64,000 nucleotides of DNA, taken from assembly GCA_966211335.1 (NCBI GenBank), contig CBIHNF010000005.1, forward strand, positions 101,507 through 165,506. Direction: 5' to 3'. The position numbers and the translations under genes are program-made. This document shows, one piece after another, positions 16,379 to 24,478 of this stretch. Numbering within the stretch: the stretch's first letter is position 1; the number at the start of each line of letters is the position of its first letter. A model generated the notes under the pieces. The model was not told the DNA's origin. It saw only the letters and a list, made by a program, of their open reading frames with translations, and did no database searches. This DNA is from JAPWJZ01 sp966211335 (GTDB lineage: Bacteria > Pseudomonadota > Alphaproteobacteria > Micavibrionales > UBA2020).

Positions 16379-18730
16379 ATGACAACCACAGCCCAGCTCG
16401 TTTCTGCCGCCAATGCCGCCAACTGGAATTCGCTTAAATCCCTCGTTGCTTCGGCAACGCCGGCGGATATTGCGGCGATCGGCAGTGACTGGAATACTGT
16501 GATGTCGGCTGTCGCGGACGGGATCAATAATAACGCGCCTGCGCATAAAGCGGCTTTTTCTTCCGCCATGACGGCTTTCTTTTCCGCAGCCGGTTCCTAT
16601 TTGACGGGAGACAGCGTCGTCGCCGCTCTTTCGAGCGTTGCCTATAATTCGGGTGGTAATGGTGTTGACCATCTGTCGGTCGAATTGACCGTTCTTTTGA
16701 AAGCAGTGCCAATCTCTGTTGCGGCCACCGTGTCACAGGCAAGCCTGACAACGCTCATGTCAGATATTGCAAACAACCAGGTCAACCCCGAGGTCACGCC
16801 CGAAGAACTTAAAAATACCTTCTCGGCTTTGGTTGGAAAATTTGGCACGCAACTGGACGTGAATGCACTTCTCGATACGGTGTCGTTCCTCAGTAATGGC
16901 CCCTTTTTCCCGCCGACAGATCAACTGCCCTCCGTCAACGTGCTGCTTCAGGCAATGCCATCAAATACATCGTCCGTCAGCTCGTTTTCTGTCAACAACG
17001 CACTTACGAATATTTCTGTGCTGAAGTCTAACCCTGAAGTTACGCCGCAAGAACTCAATAGCACTTTAAAGATTTTTGTGGCGCATTACGGCGCTGCGCT
17101 CGATGCGCAGACGATTCTGTTTACCGTCAATTCGCTCGCAGAAGATTCCAGCTTCCCGAGCCAGAATTATTTCGCGGCGGTGCGAACGCTACTTTCAATT
17201 CATCCCACAGATTTGTCGTCTGTCAATTCTTCCAACCTGCAAGATACGATGACCCATCTGGTCTTCACCGTAAACAATCCAGCCGTGTCATCTGCAGAAC
17301 TGAATACCACATTAAAAGCTTTTATCGCGCAATATGGCTCTCTCATGAGTGCCGAATTCCTCGTCGATGCCGCGGAAAATTTTGCGAGTGCCGCAGCGCA
17401 GACAGGGAGTGACTACCTTGCGGAAGTGCGCACCTTGCTGGGGGCGGAGGGTAGTAATCCCACGCAGGTCAACCCTTCCAGCCTGTCGAATCTCGTGAAC
17501 GCCATATTGTACAATCAAATCAGTCCGGAAATTACGCCTGCCGAATTTAATAGCACGTTCAAGGTTTTTGTTGATCATTATGGCGCCTTGACCAATGTCA
17601 ATACCATCTTGAGCGCTGTTTCGTTTATTTTGTCGACGAGTGACCAACGGTTTACGGACCAGACGGCTGCCGTGCGTACTTTGCTAAACGCATCTCCCGC
17701 TGACATCGGTTCCACCGACCCCAATTATGTGCAAAGTGTGTTTTACGATCTTGTATTTTCCTCTGTAAATCCCACGATTTCATCGGAAGATTACAATAGT
17801 ACGATGCGGGCGTTTCTTACGCATTACGGCGCAGCACTGGATGTGGCAACTATACTGAACGGCATCAGTTCGATCGCTAATGCAGATCGCAATACCGCAA
17901 CAGATCATTTCTCGGCGATTAACACTCTTTTGGATTTCCATCCCACAGATGCGGGTGCAGCCGACGCCGGCACCTTAAGTTCAGTTTTGACGGAAATCGA
18001 CTTCAACGTTGTCAATCCCGCTGTCAGCGAACATGAAATAGCGCAGACGCTGGCGAAATATATGCATGCGTACGGTGCCCTGTCTTCGACCGCGGATTTG
18101 GCGGAGGTCATTAGTGACGAGGTGCAGAATTCGAGGTTCGAAGCCGCGGGCGCTGTTGTTAACCACCTAACTGCAACCCAGTTTGCGGATGCGGAAACAG
18201 ATTTGAGCTTGGATCCATCGGCTGGAGCTGTCCAGCTTCTTACTACCGGGAATGATCAATATAACGGCGCAACATCAGGCCCCGTCGCCGTTTTTGGGGG
18301 CGCGGGGCACGACACTATCGATTTTTCCACAGCGACTGATAGCCACTACCTTGATGGCGGTGCTGGCGTCGACAGGCTGATCGGCGGTTCGGCTGATGAT
18401 ATTCTGAATGGCGGCGCAGGTGCTGATACGTTGAGCGGCGGGGCGGGTACTGATACGTTCCGCTTCGATCATGCGGGACCTATCGATCATGTGACCGATT
18501 TCAACGCAGCCCAAGGCGATCGGCTCGACCTGCACGACCTCTTTCACACGACCGGGAGTTTTGCGATATCCGATTACGTAAGCCTGCAAACTGTCGGAGG
18601 CAATACGATCGTTTCCGTTGATCGCGACGGCGCTGCCGGCGGCTCCGGCTTCGTGCAGGTCGCCCAGCTTGATGGCGTTACCGGGCTCGACGTCAACGAC
18701 CTGTTTGCGCATGGGCAGATTATCGTCTGA
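16379..18730 (+). CDS. RTX protein with six perfectly periodic 82-residue repeats
   Basis: A 783-residue acidic protein. Residues 136 to about 625 are six units of exactly 82 residues, each opening NPEVTPEELNSTLK.FV..YGA. An earlier degenerate unit starts near residue 52. The units are predicted mostly helical. Residues 622-702 carry Ca-binding RTX nonapeptides (GGAGVDRLIGG, GGAGADTLSGGAGTDTF). The C-terminus (NDLFAHGQIIV) is like that of type I secretion substrates and of the M10 protease at 8710. There is no Sec signal. I chose ATG 16379, with GAGG upstream, over ATG 16334; both are possible. Function is unknown: a secreted surface or structural protein is the best guess. Confidence 0.82.
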   Translation: MTTTAQLVSAANAANWNSLKSLVASATPADIAAIGSDWNTVMSAVADGINNNAPAHKAAFSSAMTAFFSAAGSYLTGDSVVAALSSVAYNSGGNGVDHLSVELTVLLKAVPISVAATVSQASLTTLMSDIANNQVNPEVTPEELKNTFSALVGKFGTQLDVNALLDTVSFLSNGPFFPPTDQLPSVNVLLQAMPSNTSSVSSFSVNNALTNISVLKSNPEVTPQELNSTLKIFVAHYGAALDAQTILFTVNSLAEDSSFPSQNYFAAVRTLLSIHPTDLSSVNSSNLQDTMTHLVFTVNNPAVSSAELNTTLKAFIAQYGSLMSAEFLVDAAENFASAAAQTGSDYLAEVRTLLGAEGSNPTQVNPSSLSNLVNAILYNQISPEITPAEFNSTFKVFVDHYGALTNVNTILSAVSFILSTSDQRFTDQTAAVRTLLNASPADIGSTDPNYVQSVFYDLVFSSVNPTISSEDYNSTMRAFLTHYGAALDVATILNGISSIANADRNTATDHFSAINTLLDFHPTDAGAADAGTLSSVLTEIDFNVVNPAVSEHEIAQTLAKYMHAYGALSSTADLAEVISDEVQNSRFEAAGAVVNHLTATQFADAETDLSLDPSAGAVQLLTTGNDQYNGATSGPVAVFGGAGHDTIDFSTATDSHYLDGGAGVDRLIGGSADDILNGGAGADTLSGGAGTDTFRFDHAGPIDHVTDFNAAQGDRLDLHDLFHTTGSFAISDYVSLQTVGGNTIVSVDRDGAAGGSGFVQVAQLDGVTGLDVNDLFAHGQIIV
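16784..18259 (+). repeat. Six tandem coding repeats of 246 bp
   Basis: Equivalent Asn/Ser codons (NPEVTP, NPEVTP, NPAVSS, SPEITP, NPTISS, NPAVSE) start at 16784, 17030, 17276, 17522, 17768 and 18014: every interval is exactly 246 bases. DNA identity between units is low while length is fixed, so the repeats are old and length-constrained. The last unit fades before the RTX block. Confidence 0.85.
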
Positions 18731-18738
18731 CGGTTAGG

Positions 18739-18766
18739 TTGACTTTTCGCGGGTTATTTGTATTGT
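18739..18766 (+). promoter_or_regulatory. Possible promoter for the PH-domain gene
   Basis: TTGACT (18739-18744), a 16-base spacer, then TATTGT (18761-18766) directly follow the RTX gene. A transcript from here would have a leader of about 85 bases to the ATG at 18858. Confidence 0.35.
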
Positions 18767-18857
18767 CCTGCAAAAGGGGATGTACGGTCTCCATCGGGCC
18801 GGTAGCTGTGTTACATCGCCCGAGGGAACTTACGCCGAAGTTTGCCGTTAGCGTGAT

Positions 18858-19763
18858 ATGCCAAAAGCCCCGCGCAAGCACAAATATGAATCGATCATCG
18901 AACAATCTTGCGGCCAGGGGGAGACTCTTCTCTTAATATCCCGGCCGCATTGGATATTTTTGGCGAAAGGCCTGTTCTGGCTTGTCAGTCTACTCATCGC
19001 AGGGATCTACCTGGATTCGGCTAGTAAGCACTGGATGGTGGAGCTTAACGACCGCAATTTATCAATTTTGTCTTATATCGTGTTCCGGATCGGCAACTAT
19101 ATCCTCACCAGTTGCCTGCTCTTCGGCCTCATCATTTGCCTTATATATTTTGCCACCTATTTTACCACGCTCATCGGCCTGACTACAAAGCGACTGATGA
19201 TCCGCAAAGGCCTTCTCTTCGTGAAAATGATCAATGTCGACATCGAGGAAATCAAGGGTGAGTATGTTGATAACGGCATGTTCGGCAGTTGGCTGAATTA
19301 CGGCGAAATCCACATGGATGCCCGTTTCGTCGCGAATTTTTATGTGCCGAATATTGCCGATCCCTACAGGTTGATCCGCGCCATGAACGAAACGCGCGCA
19401 GCGGGCGGTAATACCGTTATCGCGGGCCAGACCTCATTGAAGCCTGCGGCAGAGGTTGGCGAGGTCGTTCCCCTGAATGGGGAGGCTGCGCCAGTCGCCC
19501 TTGTTGCACCGCCGGCAGAAGGCTACGCAGCTGTCCAGCAACCCGTGGTGGTGGCGCCTGTGGCAACAGCCGTTGCACCGCAAGCAGCAAATCCGCCCCC
19601 CGTCATGATGCGTGCGGGAGACCTGCCCGCAGATATGCAGGTCGCTGTCAGCAATCACTCCGCGCTAGAACCGCCTGCCGATGTAAAGATGGTCGACAAG
19701 CTCGACCCAGCCGCAAAAAAGTCAGCTGCCGACCTGCTAGATACCTTCACCGCGAAATCTTGA
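18858..19763 (+). CDS. Bacterial PH-domain (DUF304/bPH2) membrane protein
   Basis: A 301-residue inner-membrane protein. Two hydrophobic segments (about 31-50 and 67-95) are followed by a bPH2 domain: TTLIGLTTKRLMIRKGLLFVKMINVDIEEIKG, then a beta-strand stretch ending near residue 175. A similar order (two TM segments, then TTERLVYKKGLIA) occurs in the protein at 50417. The last 110 residues are an Ala/Pro/Val-rich, probably disordered cytoplasmic tail ending in SAADLLDTFTAKS. The family is widespread with no settled biochemical role. The ribosome site before this ATG is weak. The gene ends 26 bases from the convergent tRNA-Gln. Confidence 0.75.
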   Translation: MPKAPRKHKYESIIEQSCGQGETLLLISRPHWIFLAKGLFWLVSLLIAGIYLDSASKHWMVELNDRNLSILSYIVFRIGNYILTSCLLFGLIICLIYFATYFTTLIGLTTKRLMIRKGLLFVKMINVDIEEIKGEYVDNGMFGSWLNYGEIHMDARFVANFYVPNIADPYRLIRAMNETRAAGGNTVIAGQTSLKPAAEVGEVVPLNGEAAPVALVAPPAEGYAAVQQPVVVAPVATAVAPQAANPPPVMMRAGDLPADMQVAVSNHSALEPPADVKMVDKLDPAAKKSAADLLDTFTAKS

Positions 19764-19788
19764 TTGCTCGGGGCATAGCCCGGATAGG

Positions 19789-19863
19789 TGGTTGGGGTGC
19801 TAGGGATCGAACCTAGGAATGGCGGTACCAAAAACCGCTGCCTTACCGCTTGGCTACACCCCA
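19789..19863 (-). tRNA. trnQ: tRNA-Gln (anticodon TTG)
   Basis: On the minus strand a full cloverleaf can be drawn. The acceptor TGGGGTG pairs with CACCCCA, and the D-arm is AGCCAAGCGGTAAGGC. The anticodon stem GCGGT/ACCGC encloses the loop TTTTGGT, whose positions 34-36 are TTG. The T-arm carries GGTTCGATCC, the discriminator is A, and the CCA end is encoded. Total length is 75 bases including CCA. Confidence 0.96.
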
Positions 19864-19910
19864 ATGCTCTGGCGCCGTCGGGAACGGGCGGCCTTTAGCT
19901 TGGTGGGAGA

Positions 19911-19940
19911 TATATAATATAAAGCGGCGGGCATCCGCAA
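19911..19940 (-). promoter_or_regulatory. Promoter of tRNA-Gln
   Basis: On the minus strand, TTGCGG (19940-19935) and TATATA (19916-19911) are separated by 18 bases. Transcription would start about 40 bases before the mature tRNA. The remaining bases up to 20154 show no other gene. Confidence 0.45.
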
Positions 19941-20154
19941 GCATCAAAAGTGAACAGCTGCAAATTACTGATTTTATTGGCGGAACAGCCGCTCCCGCCG
20001 CCCGTTAGTCCGGCACGGGTTATGCATGACATATAACTGTTCCGGCATCCGAGAATCTGATACCTTGACCCTCAGATTTTTCAAATTCCGGCTTATTTTC
20101 AGTCCCTTAACGGCTTTGGGCTGAAGGTTTACCGTCCGTCGCAAGGGGGCTTTC

Positions 20155-21690
20155 ATGGCTGACCATACCGATCACGATGACATTATTTTCCCACCTGCCG
20201 CCCATCAGGACAAGGTGAACAAGGAAATGTTCCGCGCCATCGAACTGCTCGGCCGCAAGCTGGAGCGGGTGGAAAGCGAGCGCGATGCGCTGGCCCGCCG
20301 CCTCGGCCAGATCGAATCTGCTGCCTCCGTCGATGATGCGACCGGCAAGCTCTACCTGCCCGTCGTCGTTGAAAATACGCCGGCGCAGAAAACCTCCACC
20401 TCCTGGATGCTCGGCACCACCGTTCTCAGCGTCGCCTGCGCGCTTGGTGCGCTCGCCGTTGTACTGCTGAACCCCGCGCCCGGTGCGCTGACCGAAAAGC
20501 AATTGGCCGCGCTCGACCGCCTTGCGTCGCCGCAGCTGGCATCCGCCGCCGCGCCTGCCTTTATCCCGCTCAACCCTGTGCAGACCGGCGACGATGTGAA
20601 TGTCGCGCAGTTCAGCGAGTCCGGCAAGGCGCTGATCGACGCCGTCACCGCCAAGGCGAATGAAACGCATGACACGCTGGATGCACCGGCAGCAGATGTT
20701 GCCGAAACCAACGACAACAACCTGACCCCCGCCGAGCTTTCCGCGATCGAGCCTGCTGCCGGCGCTGTGGATGCCGAAGCGCTGACGACGCCTTTAAAGC
20801 CGGTGACCGATATCGCCCGCGACACGCGCCTGCCGCAAAAGCTGCAGACGCTGGAAGCAGAAGCGCTGGCCGGCAAGCCCGAAGCGCAGCATGACCTTGC
20901 CACCCTTTACGCTGCCGGCGACATCGCGCCGAAAGATTATCCGCGTGCCATTGAATGGTTTACGATAGCCGCCCAGAACGGCGTGCCGAATGCCGCCTAT
21001 AATCTGGCTGTGATGTATCAGCAGGGCCTTGGCGTAGACAAAGACGCCGCCAAAGCCGTGACCTATTACGCGCAGGCGGCAAAGGCCGGCCATGCGGAAG
21101 CCATGTATAACCTTGGCCTTGCCTATATTGATGGCACCGGCACCAACCGCGACATCGGCGGCGCTGTTGTGTCCTTCAAGCAGGCGGCCAATGCGGGCGT
21201 GCCGCAGGCGGCCTATAACCTTGGCGTCATCTATGAAAGCAGCCTGCTGGGCGCGCCGAATGCCGCGAAGGCAGCCGACTGGTACCGTGTCGCGGCTGAA
21301 GAAGGTCACGCCGAAGCAAAATCCGCCCTTGCCCGTCTCACCGGCAGCACTGCCGATATTGCCGGTATCGAACCTGCCGCAGGTGAAGAAGCCAGCGGCG
21401 AGGGCGATGAAACGCCGGCATCCGAAATTCTGCCCGCAGAGCAACCGGCTGCCGCTGCCAAAGCCGATGACAGCGACATGCTGCGCCAGATCCAGCATGC
21501 GCTGGTGGTGAAGGGTGAACTGCCGGTCGAAAAAGCGACCGGCTACATGACGCCGCAAACGGCCGACGTCATCCGCCACTGGCAGCAGAAGCTGGGCCTT
21601 GTCGTTGATGGCAAGCCGAGCGAGGAGCTGCTGGATAAAATCAAGGCTGCACCGGCATCCCGCGATTCCATTATCTGGACGAAGCCGTAA
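20155..21690 (+). CDS. Sel1-repeat, peptidoglycan-binding-like single-TM protein
   Basis: A 511-residue protein. Residues 20-65 are a charged, coiled-coil-prone cytoplasmic segment. One membrane span follows near 84-106 (SWMLGTTVLSVACALGALAVVLL), then an Ala-rich linker. Four Sel1 repeats lie at about 238-395 (AQHDLATLYAAG..., AAYNLAVMYQQGLGVDKD..., AMYNLGLAYIDGTG..., AAYNLGVIYESS...). A C-terminal domain at 440-505 (LRQIQHALVVKGELPVEKATGYMTPQT) resembles PG_binding_1. This order recalls alphaproteobacterial polar or envelope organisers such as PodJ, though it is much shorter. AGGGGG precedes the ATG. Its stop directly abuts the stop of ispE on the other strand. Confidence 0.8.
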   Translation: MADHTDHDDIIFPPAAHQDKVNKEMFRAIELLGRKLERVESERDALARRLGQIESAASVDDATGKLYLPVVVENTPAQKTSTSWMLGTTVLSVACALGALAVVLLNPAPGALTEKQLAALDRLASPQLASAAAPAFIPLNPVQTGDDVNVAQFSESGKALIDAVTAKANETHDTLDAPAADVAETNDNNLTPAELSAIEPAAGAVDAEALTTPLKPVTDIARDTRLPQKLQTLEAEALAGKPEAQHDLATLYAAGDIAPKDYPRAIEWFTIAAQNGVPNAAYNLAVMYQQGLGVDKDAAKAVTYYAQAAKAGHAEAMYNLGLAYIDGTGTNRDIGGAVVSFKQAANAGVPQAAYNLGVIYESSLLGAPNAAKAADWYRVAAEEGHAEAKSALARLTGSTADIAGIEPAAGEEASGEGDETPASEILPAEQPAAAAKADDSDMLRQIQHALVVKGELPVEKATGYMTPQTADVIRHWQQKLGLVVDGKPSEELLDKIKAAPASRDSIIWTKP

Positions 21691-22557
21691 TTACCGGAGC
21701 AGGTTGGCCGGCGCAATCCACCAGCGCGGGTAGCGCTGCTTCAGCTTATTGACCGCGGCAATCGCCGCATCCTGATTATCATAGACGCCATAGCAGGTAG
21801 CGCCGCTGCCGGACAGCCGCGCGAAGTGGCAGTTGGGCGTTTCCTGCAAAGCTTGTAAAACATCTTTAATCTCGGGCGTCACCTGCAGTGCGGCATCAGT
21901 CAGGTCGTTGCGGTAGAGTTTTAAATCGGCAATCCATTCATGCATCGTCTTGCGCCGGCCGGAGAACTGGATGGCAGGGCTGAACTTGCTGCTGTAGCGG
22001 CGGAAAACTTCCGGCGTCGGCGTCTGCACCAGCGGGTTGACGAGGACGAAGTGCATGGCCGGCATTTCCGGCAGGCGTGTCATCTTCTCGCCAATGCCCT
22101 CCGCCCAGACGGGCTTGCCGATAAAGCAGGCCGGCACATCCGCGCCCAGTTTTTGCGAAATGCGCTGAATGCGCTCATATTCTTCCGGCAGCCCCCAGAG
22201 TCGCGCGAAGCCGCGCAGCGCCGCGGCAGAATCGGACGATCCGCCCGCGATGCCCGAGGCGACCGGTAAATTCTTGGTCAGCTTCACCGCGCCCTTAGGC
22301 TGTATTTTGTATTCGGCGGCGAGCAGCGTCGCGGCTTTATAAATGAGGTTGTCATTCGCCATCGGCATCTCGCCGGCGAAGTCGCCTTCGACATCAATGA
22401 ACAGGCCGTCATGTTTGGAAAAATCGAGCACGTCGCCGACATCGACGAAGACCATCAGGCTCTGGATAAGGTGATAGCCATCCTCACGCTTGCCGGTGAT
22501 GTGCAGGAACAGGTTTATCTTTGCGGGGGCCCGCAGCTGGAAGCTATTGAGCGGCAA
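21691..22557 (-). CDS. ispE: 4-diphosphocytidyl-2-C-methyl-D-erythritol kinase
   Basis: A 288-residue GHMP kinase of the non-mevalonate isoprenoid pathway. It phosphorylates CDP-methylerythritol with ATP. It shows the N-terminal APAKINLFLHITGKREDGYH signature (Lys13), the ATP-binding LPVASGIAGGSSDSAAAL loop (97-114), the LGADVPACF motif with the catalytic Asp, and the C-terminal RLSGSGATCYG loop. Length is normal for the family. It lies downstream of the cysteine-rich and TPR genes on the same strand, a position seen in other alphaproteobacteria for ispE next to a TPR protein gene. No terminator is visible between it and the abutting convergent gene. Confidence 0.95.
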   Translation of the reverse strand: MPLNSFQLRAPAKINLFLHITGKREDGYHLIQSLMVFVDVGDVLDFSKHDGLFIDVEGDFAGEMPMANDNLIYKAATLLAAEYKIQPKGAVKLTKNLPVASGIAGGSSDSAAALRGFARLWGLPEEYERIQRISQKLGADVPACFIGKPVWAEGIGEKMTRLPEMPAMHFVLVNPLVQTPTPEVFRRYSSKFSPAIQFSGRRKTMHEWIADLKLYRNDLTDAALQVTPEIKDVLQALQETPNCHFARLSGSGATCYGVYDNQDAAIAAVNKLKQRYPRWWIAPANLLR

Positions 22558-22573
22558 TTAAAATGACCGGTAA

Positions 22574-23122
22574 TTATTGACCTGAATTGTCAAATAATAC
22601 GGTGCACTGGTTGTACTGGCAACTCAATTCCGTAACCTTGCGGGTGTCCGGCTTGCTTTCATTGCAGGGGTATTTGGCATTTCCCGCCGCCTGCTGCCCT
22701 GCATACATTGTCGAAACAGCGCGCTTGTGGCCGCAAGAATCGGAAATGATCGTGCAGTCTGCACCCGTTTCGCAGTAATTGGGGTTGCCGTTCTGGCGCT
22801 GGATATTGCGGGCGGGCATAAAGGTGCACATGCCTGCGACGCAAGCGGGTGCGTTGTAGGGGTTCACTTTGGCAACGTTGCAGCTGTAGCGGTTGACCGT
22901 GCTCTGGCGGTAGGAATCAAGCGCCGGCACCGCATCGCGGTTGACGGAAACGGGCGCCTGGCAGTTTGGCTGGAACGACACGCAATCAGCCGAGGTCTGG
23001 CATTGTTTGTAGGTATGATCGCCATAAGCGGGCGCGGGGTAGACCTCCGCGCTCACGGGCAAGGTCAGGAGCGCGATAAATGCCGCGGCAGCGAGGGAAA
23101 TGTAAATCGTTGCGTGTTTCAT
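22574..23122 (-). CDS. Cysteine-rich secreted protein, third of three tandem paralogues
   Basis: A 182-residue protein with a Sec signal peptide (MKHATIYISLAAAAFIALLT, cleavage near VSA-EV). The mature part consists of two similar modules, each with six cysteines: C-x4-DC-x6-C (CQTSADC, then PNC), a middle Cys, then C-x4-C (CVAGMC). The second module starts YCETGADCTIISDSCG and ends CQYNQC. The same layout is found in the genes at 23203 and 23781. Disulfide-bonded periplasmic or extracellular folding is expected. I recognise no named family. ispE follows 16 bases downstream, so the two may be co-transcribed. Confidence 0.75.
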   Translation of the reverse strand: MKHATIYISLAAAAFIALLTLPVSAEVYPAPAYGDHTYKQCQTSADCVSFQPNCQAPVSVNRDAVPALDSYRQSTVNRYSCNVAKVNPYNAPACVAGMCTFMPARNIQRQNGNPNYCETGADCTIISDSCGHKRAVSTMYAGQQAAGNAKYPCNESKPDTRKVTELSCQYNQCTVLFDNSGQ

Positions 23123-23202
23123 GACCGTTCCTTTGACAACAGGGCATTACCTATATGTCAAAAACGGCGGGAAGCGGCATTCGGTTCCGATGCGCCGCTA
23201 AG

Positions 23203-23784
23203 TTACTGATTTTGCAGCACGGCGGTGCAGAGGTGGTTTTTGCACTGCATCTCCTGCAGCTGGCGTTCGTCGATGTAATCGCACTGGCCGGCATTGGGGT
23301 CGCCGGCGGCGGCGGTTGCCTCTTCCTCATTCTCTTTGTTCACGGCAAGTTTTTTGCCGCAGGTGCCGGTGACCAGTACGCAGTCCTCCGGTACATCGCA
23401 ATAGGCGATATTATCTTTACGCGGTACGTTTACGGATCCTGCTGCCGCCATGGTGCACAGATGCGCCGCATTGCAGACGGGGGAGGCGGAAAGGTTTTGC
23501 GGCACGGAAGCGCAGGTGAATTGCGGCCGCACGAAATCGTACCAGTTCTGCACTTCTTCCGCATAGGCGCGGTTGACGGCGAGCAGGTTACCGCAGGGCG
23601 GGTTGACGGCGGCGCATTCCGAGGTGTCGGTGCAGCTATGATATTTGCGGTCGTTCAGGTTCGGCGTCGGCGGCTTGTGTGCAAGGTCCAGCGGCGGCGG
23701 GTCCTGCGCCAGCTTGATGCGTGCCTCGGCGGGCAGGCTGCAGGCCAGCAGGAAAAGCGAGAGGAAGAAAACGATCCGTATCAT
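23203..23784 (-). CDS. Cysteine-rich secreted protein, second of three tandem paralogues
   Basis: A 193-residue protein starting MIRIVFFLSLFLLACSLPAEA, a signal peptide with cleavage expected after AEA. The ATG at 23784 overlaps the stop of the upstream paralogue (ATGA), so the two are translationally coupled; a longer reading to 23823 has no support. Module 1 reads YHSCTDTSECAAVNPPCGN...FTC...VC.AAHLC; module 2 reads YCDVPEDCVLVTGTCGKKLAVNK...QCDY...CKNHLC. The GxxxAVN phrase after the third Cys is shared with the other two proteins. Function unknown; a secreted binding or inhibitor protein is possible. Confidence 0.75.
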   Translation of the reverse strand: MIRIVFFLSLFLLACSLPAEARIKLAQDPPPLDLAHKPPTPNLNDRKYHSCTDTSECAAVNPPCGNLLAVNRAYAEEVQNWYDFVRPQFTCASVPQNLSASPVCNAAHLCTMAAAGSVNVPRKDNIAYCDVPEDCVLVTGTCGKKLAVNKENEEEATAAAGDPNAGQCDYIDERQLQEMQCKNHLCTAVLQNQ

Positions 23785-24410
23785 TTCGGTTTCCTTTCCT
23801 TGATCTTCATCGGCCCGTCCCAATAGGTTTCATCGGGGATTTCAAGGTCGGACTTGCAGGTGTTTTCCTCGCAGCGCAGGTTCACGACCGTGCGGTTGTC
23901 GGGGTAGAGGCACATTTCCTTGTTGATGTCGCGGATGTGATCGTAATCCGCCTGCAGCTTGTCCTTGTAGATTTTGTTCACCAGCATTTTGGCGTGGCAG
24001 GTGCCTTCCACTACCGCGCAGTCATCGACCGTCTTGCAATAGGCGGTGTTCTTCGCCTCCGGCGTGTCGGGCATGATGTTCGGGACGAGGCTGATGTCTG
24101 CCGTGCATTTATAGTCGGTGCAGGCAATATTTTTCGCCTGCTGCTTGCGCACCGGGGTTTCGCATTTGTATTTGGGGCCGATAAAGTCAAACCAGCCCTG
24201 TACATCGTCATGCAGGTATTTGTTAGTGACGACAATGCGGCCGCAGGGCAGCTGCGCGGTGGTGCAGTCTGAATCATGGCGGCACATATAATAGCGCTTG
24301 TCGGTGAGGTCCGGCGTTGAATAGAGCTTTTTCGGCGCGTCGGCCAAGGCGGGCAGGGAGATGAAAAGCAGCAGCGTGATGGCAAGGAAACGGGCAGCGG
24401 ATGTCAGCAT
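23781..24410 (-). CDS. Cysteine-rich secreted protein, first of three tandem paralogues
   Basis: A 209-residue protein starting MLTSAARFLAITLLLFISLPALA with a clear signal peptide. The ATG at 24410 has AAAGG nine bases upstream; a TTG start at 24428 would include that site. Module 1: YYMCRHDSDCTTAQLPCGRIVVTNK...YKC...ACTDYKC. Module 2: YCKTVDDCAVVEGTCHAKMLVNK...MCLY...CEENTC. Each module again has six cysteines at matching spacing. The C-terminus is Lys-rich. It is the most upstream of the three and probably heads the transcript that continues into the other two and perhaps ispE. Confidence 0.75.
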   Translation of the reverse strand: MLTSAARFLAITLLLFISLPALADAPKKLYSTPDLTDKRYYMCRHDSDCTTAQLPCGRIVVTNKYLHDDVQGWFDFIGPKYKCETPVRKQQAKNIACTDYKCTADISLVPNIMPDTPEAKNTAYCKTVDDCAVVEGTCHAKMLVNKIYKDKLQADYDHIRDINKEMCLYPDNRTVVNLRCEENTCKSDLEIPDETYWDGPMKIKERKPK

Positions 24411-24478
24411 GGGCGAATGCCTTTGCAAAGTTTTAAAACCTGCCCGAAGAATAGCGCAAATTCAAAGCCGCGGCAAAT

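Noticed and set aside
16784..18259. CRISPR-like or direct DNA repeat array
   Set aside because: The 246-base period is a protein repeat within one frame; DNA identity is low and there are no short conserved repeats with unique spacers.
19789..19863. tRNA-Gln as an integration site
   Set aside because: No integrase gene and no repeated 3' tRNA fragment were seen on either side.
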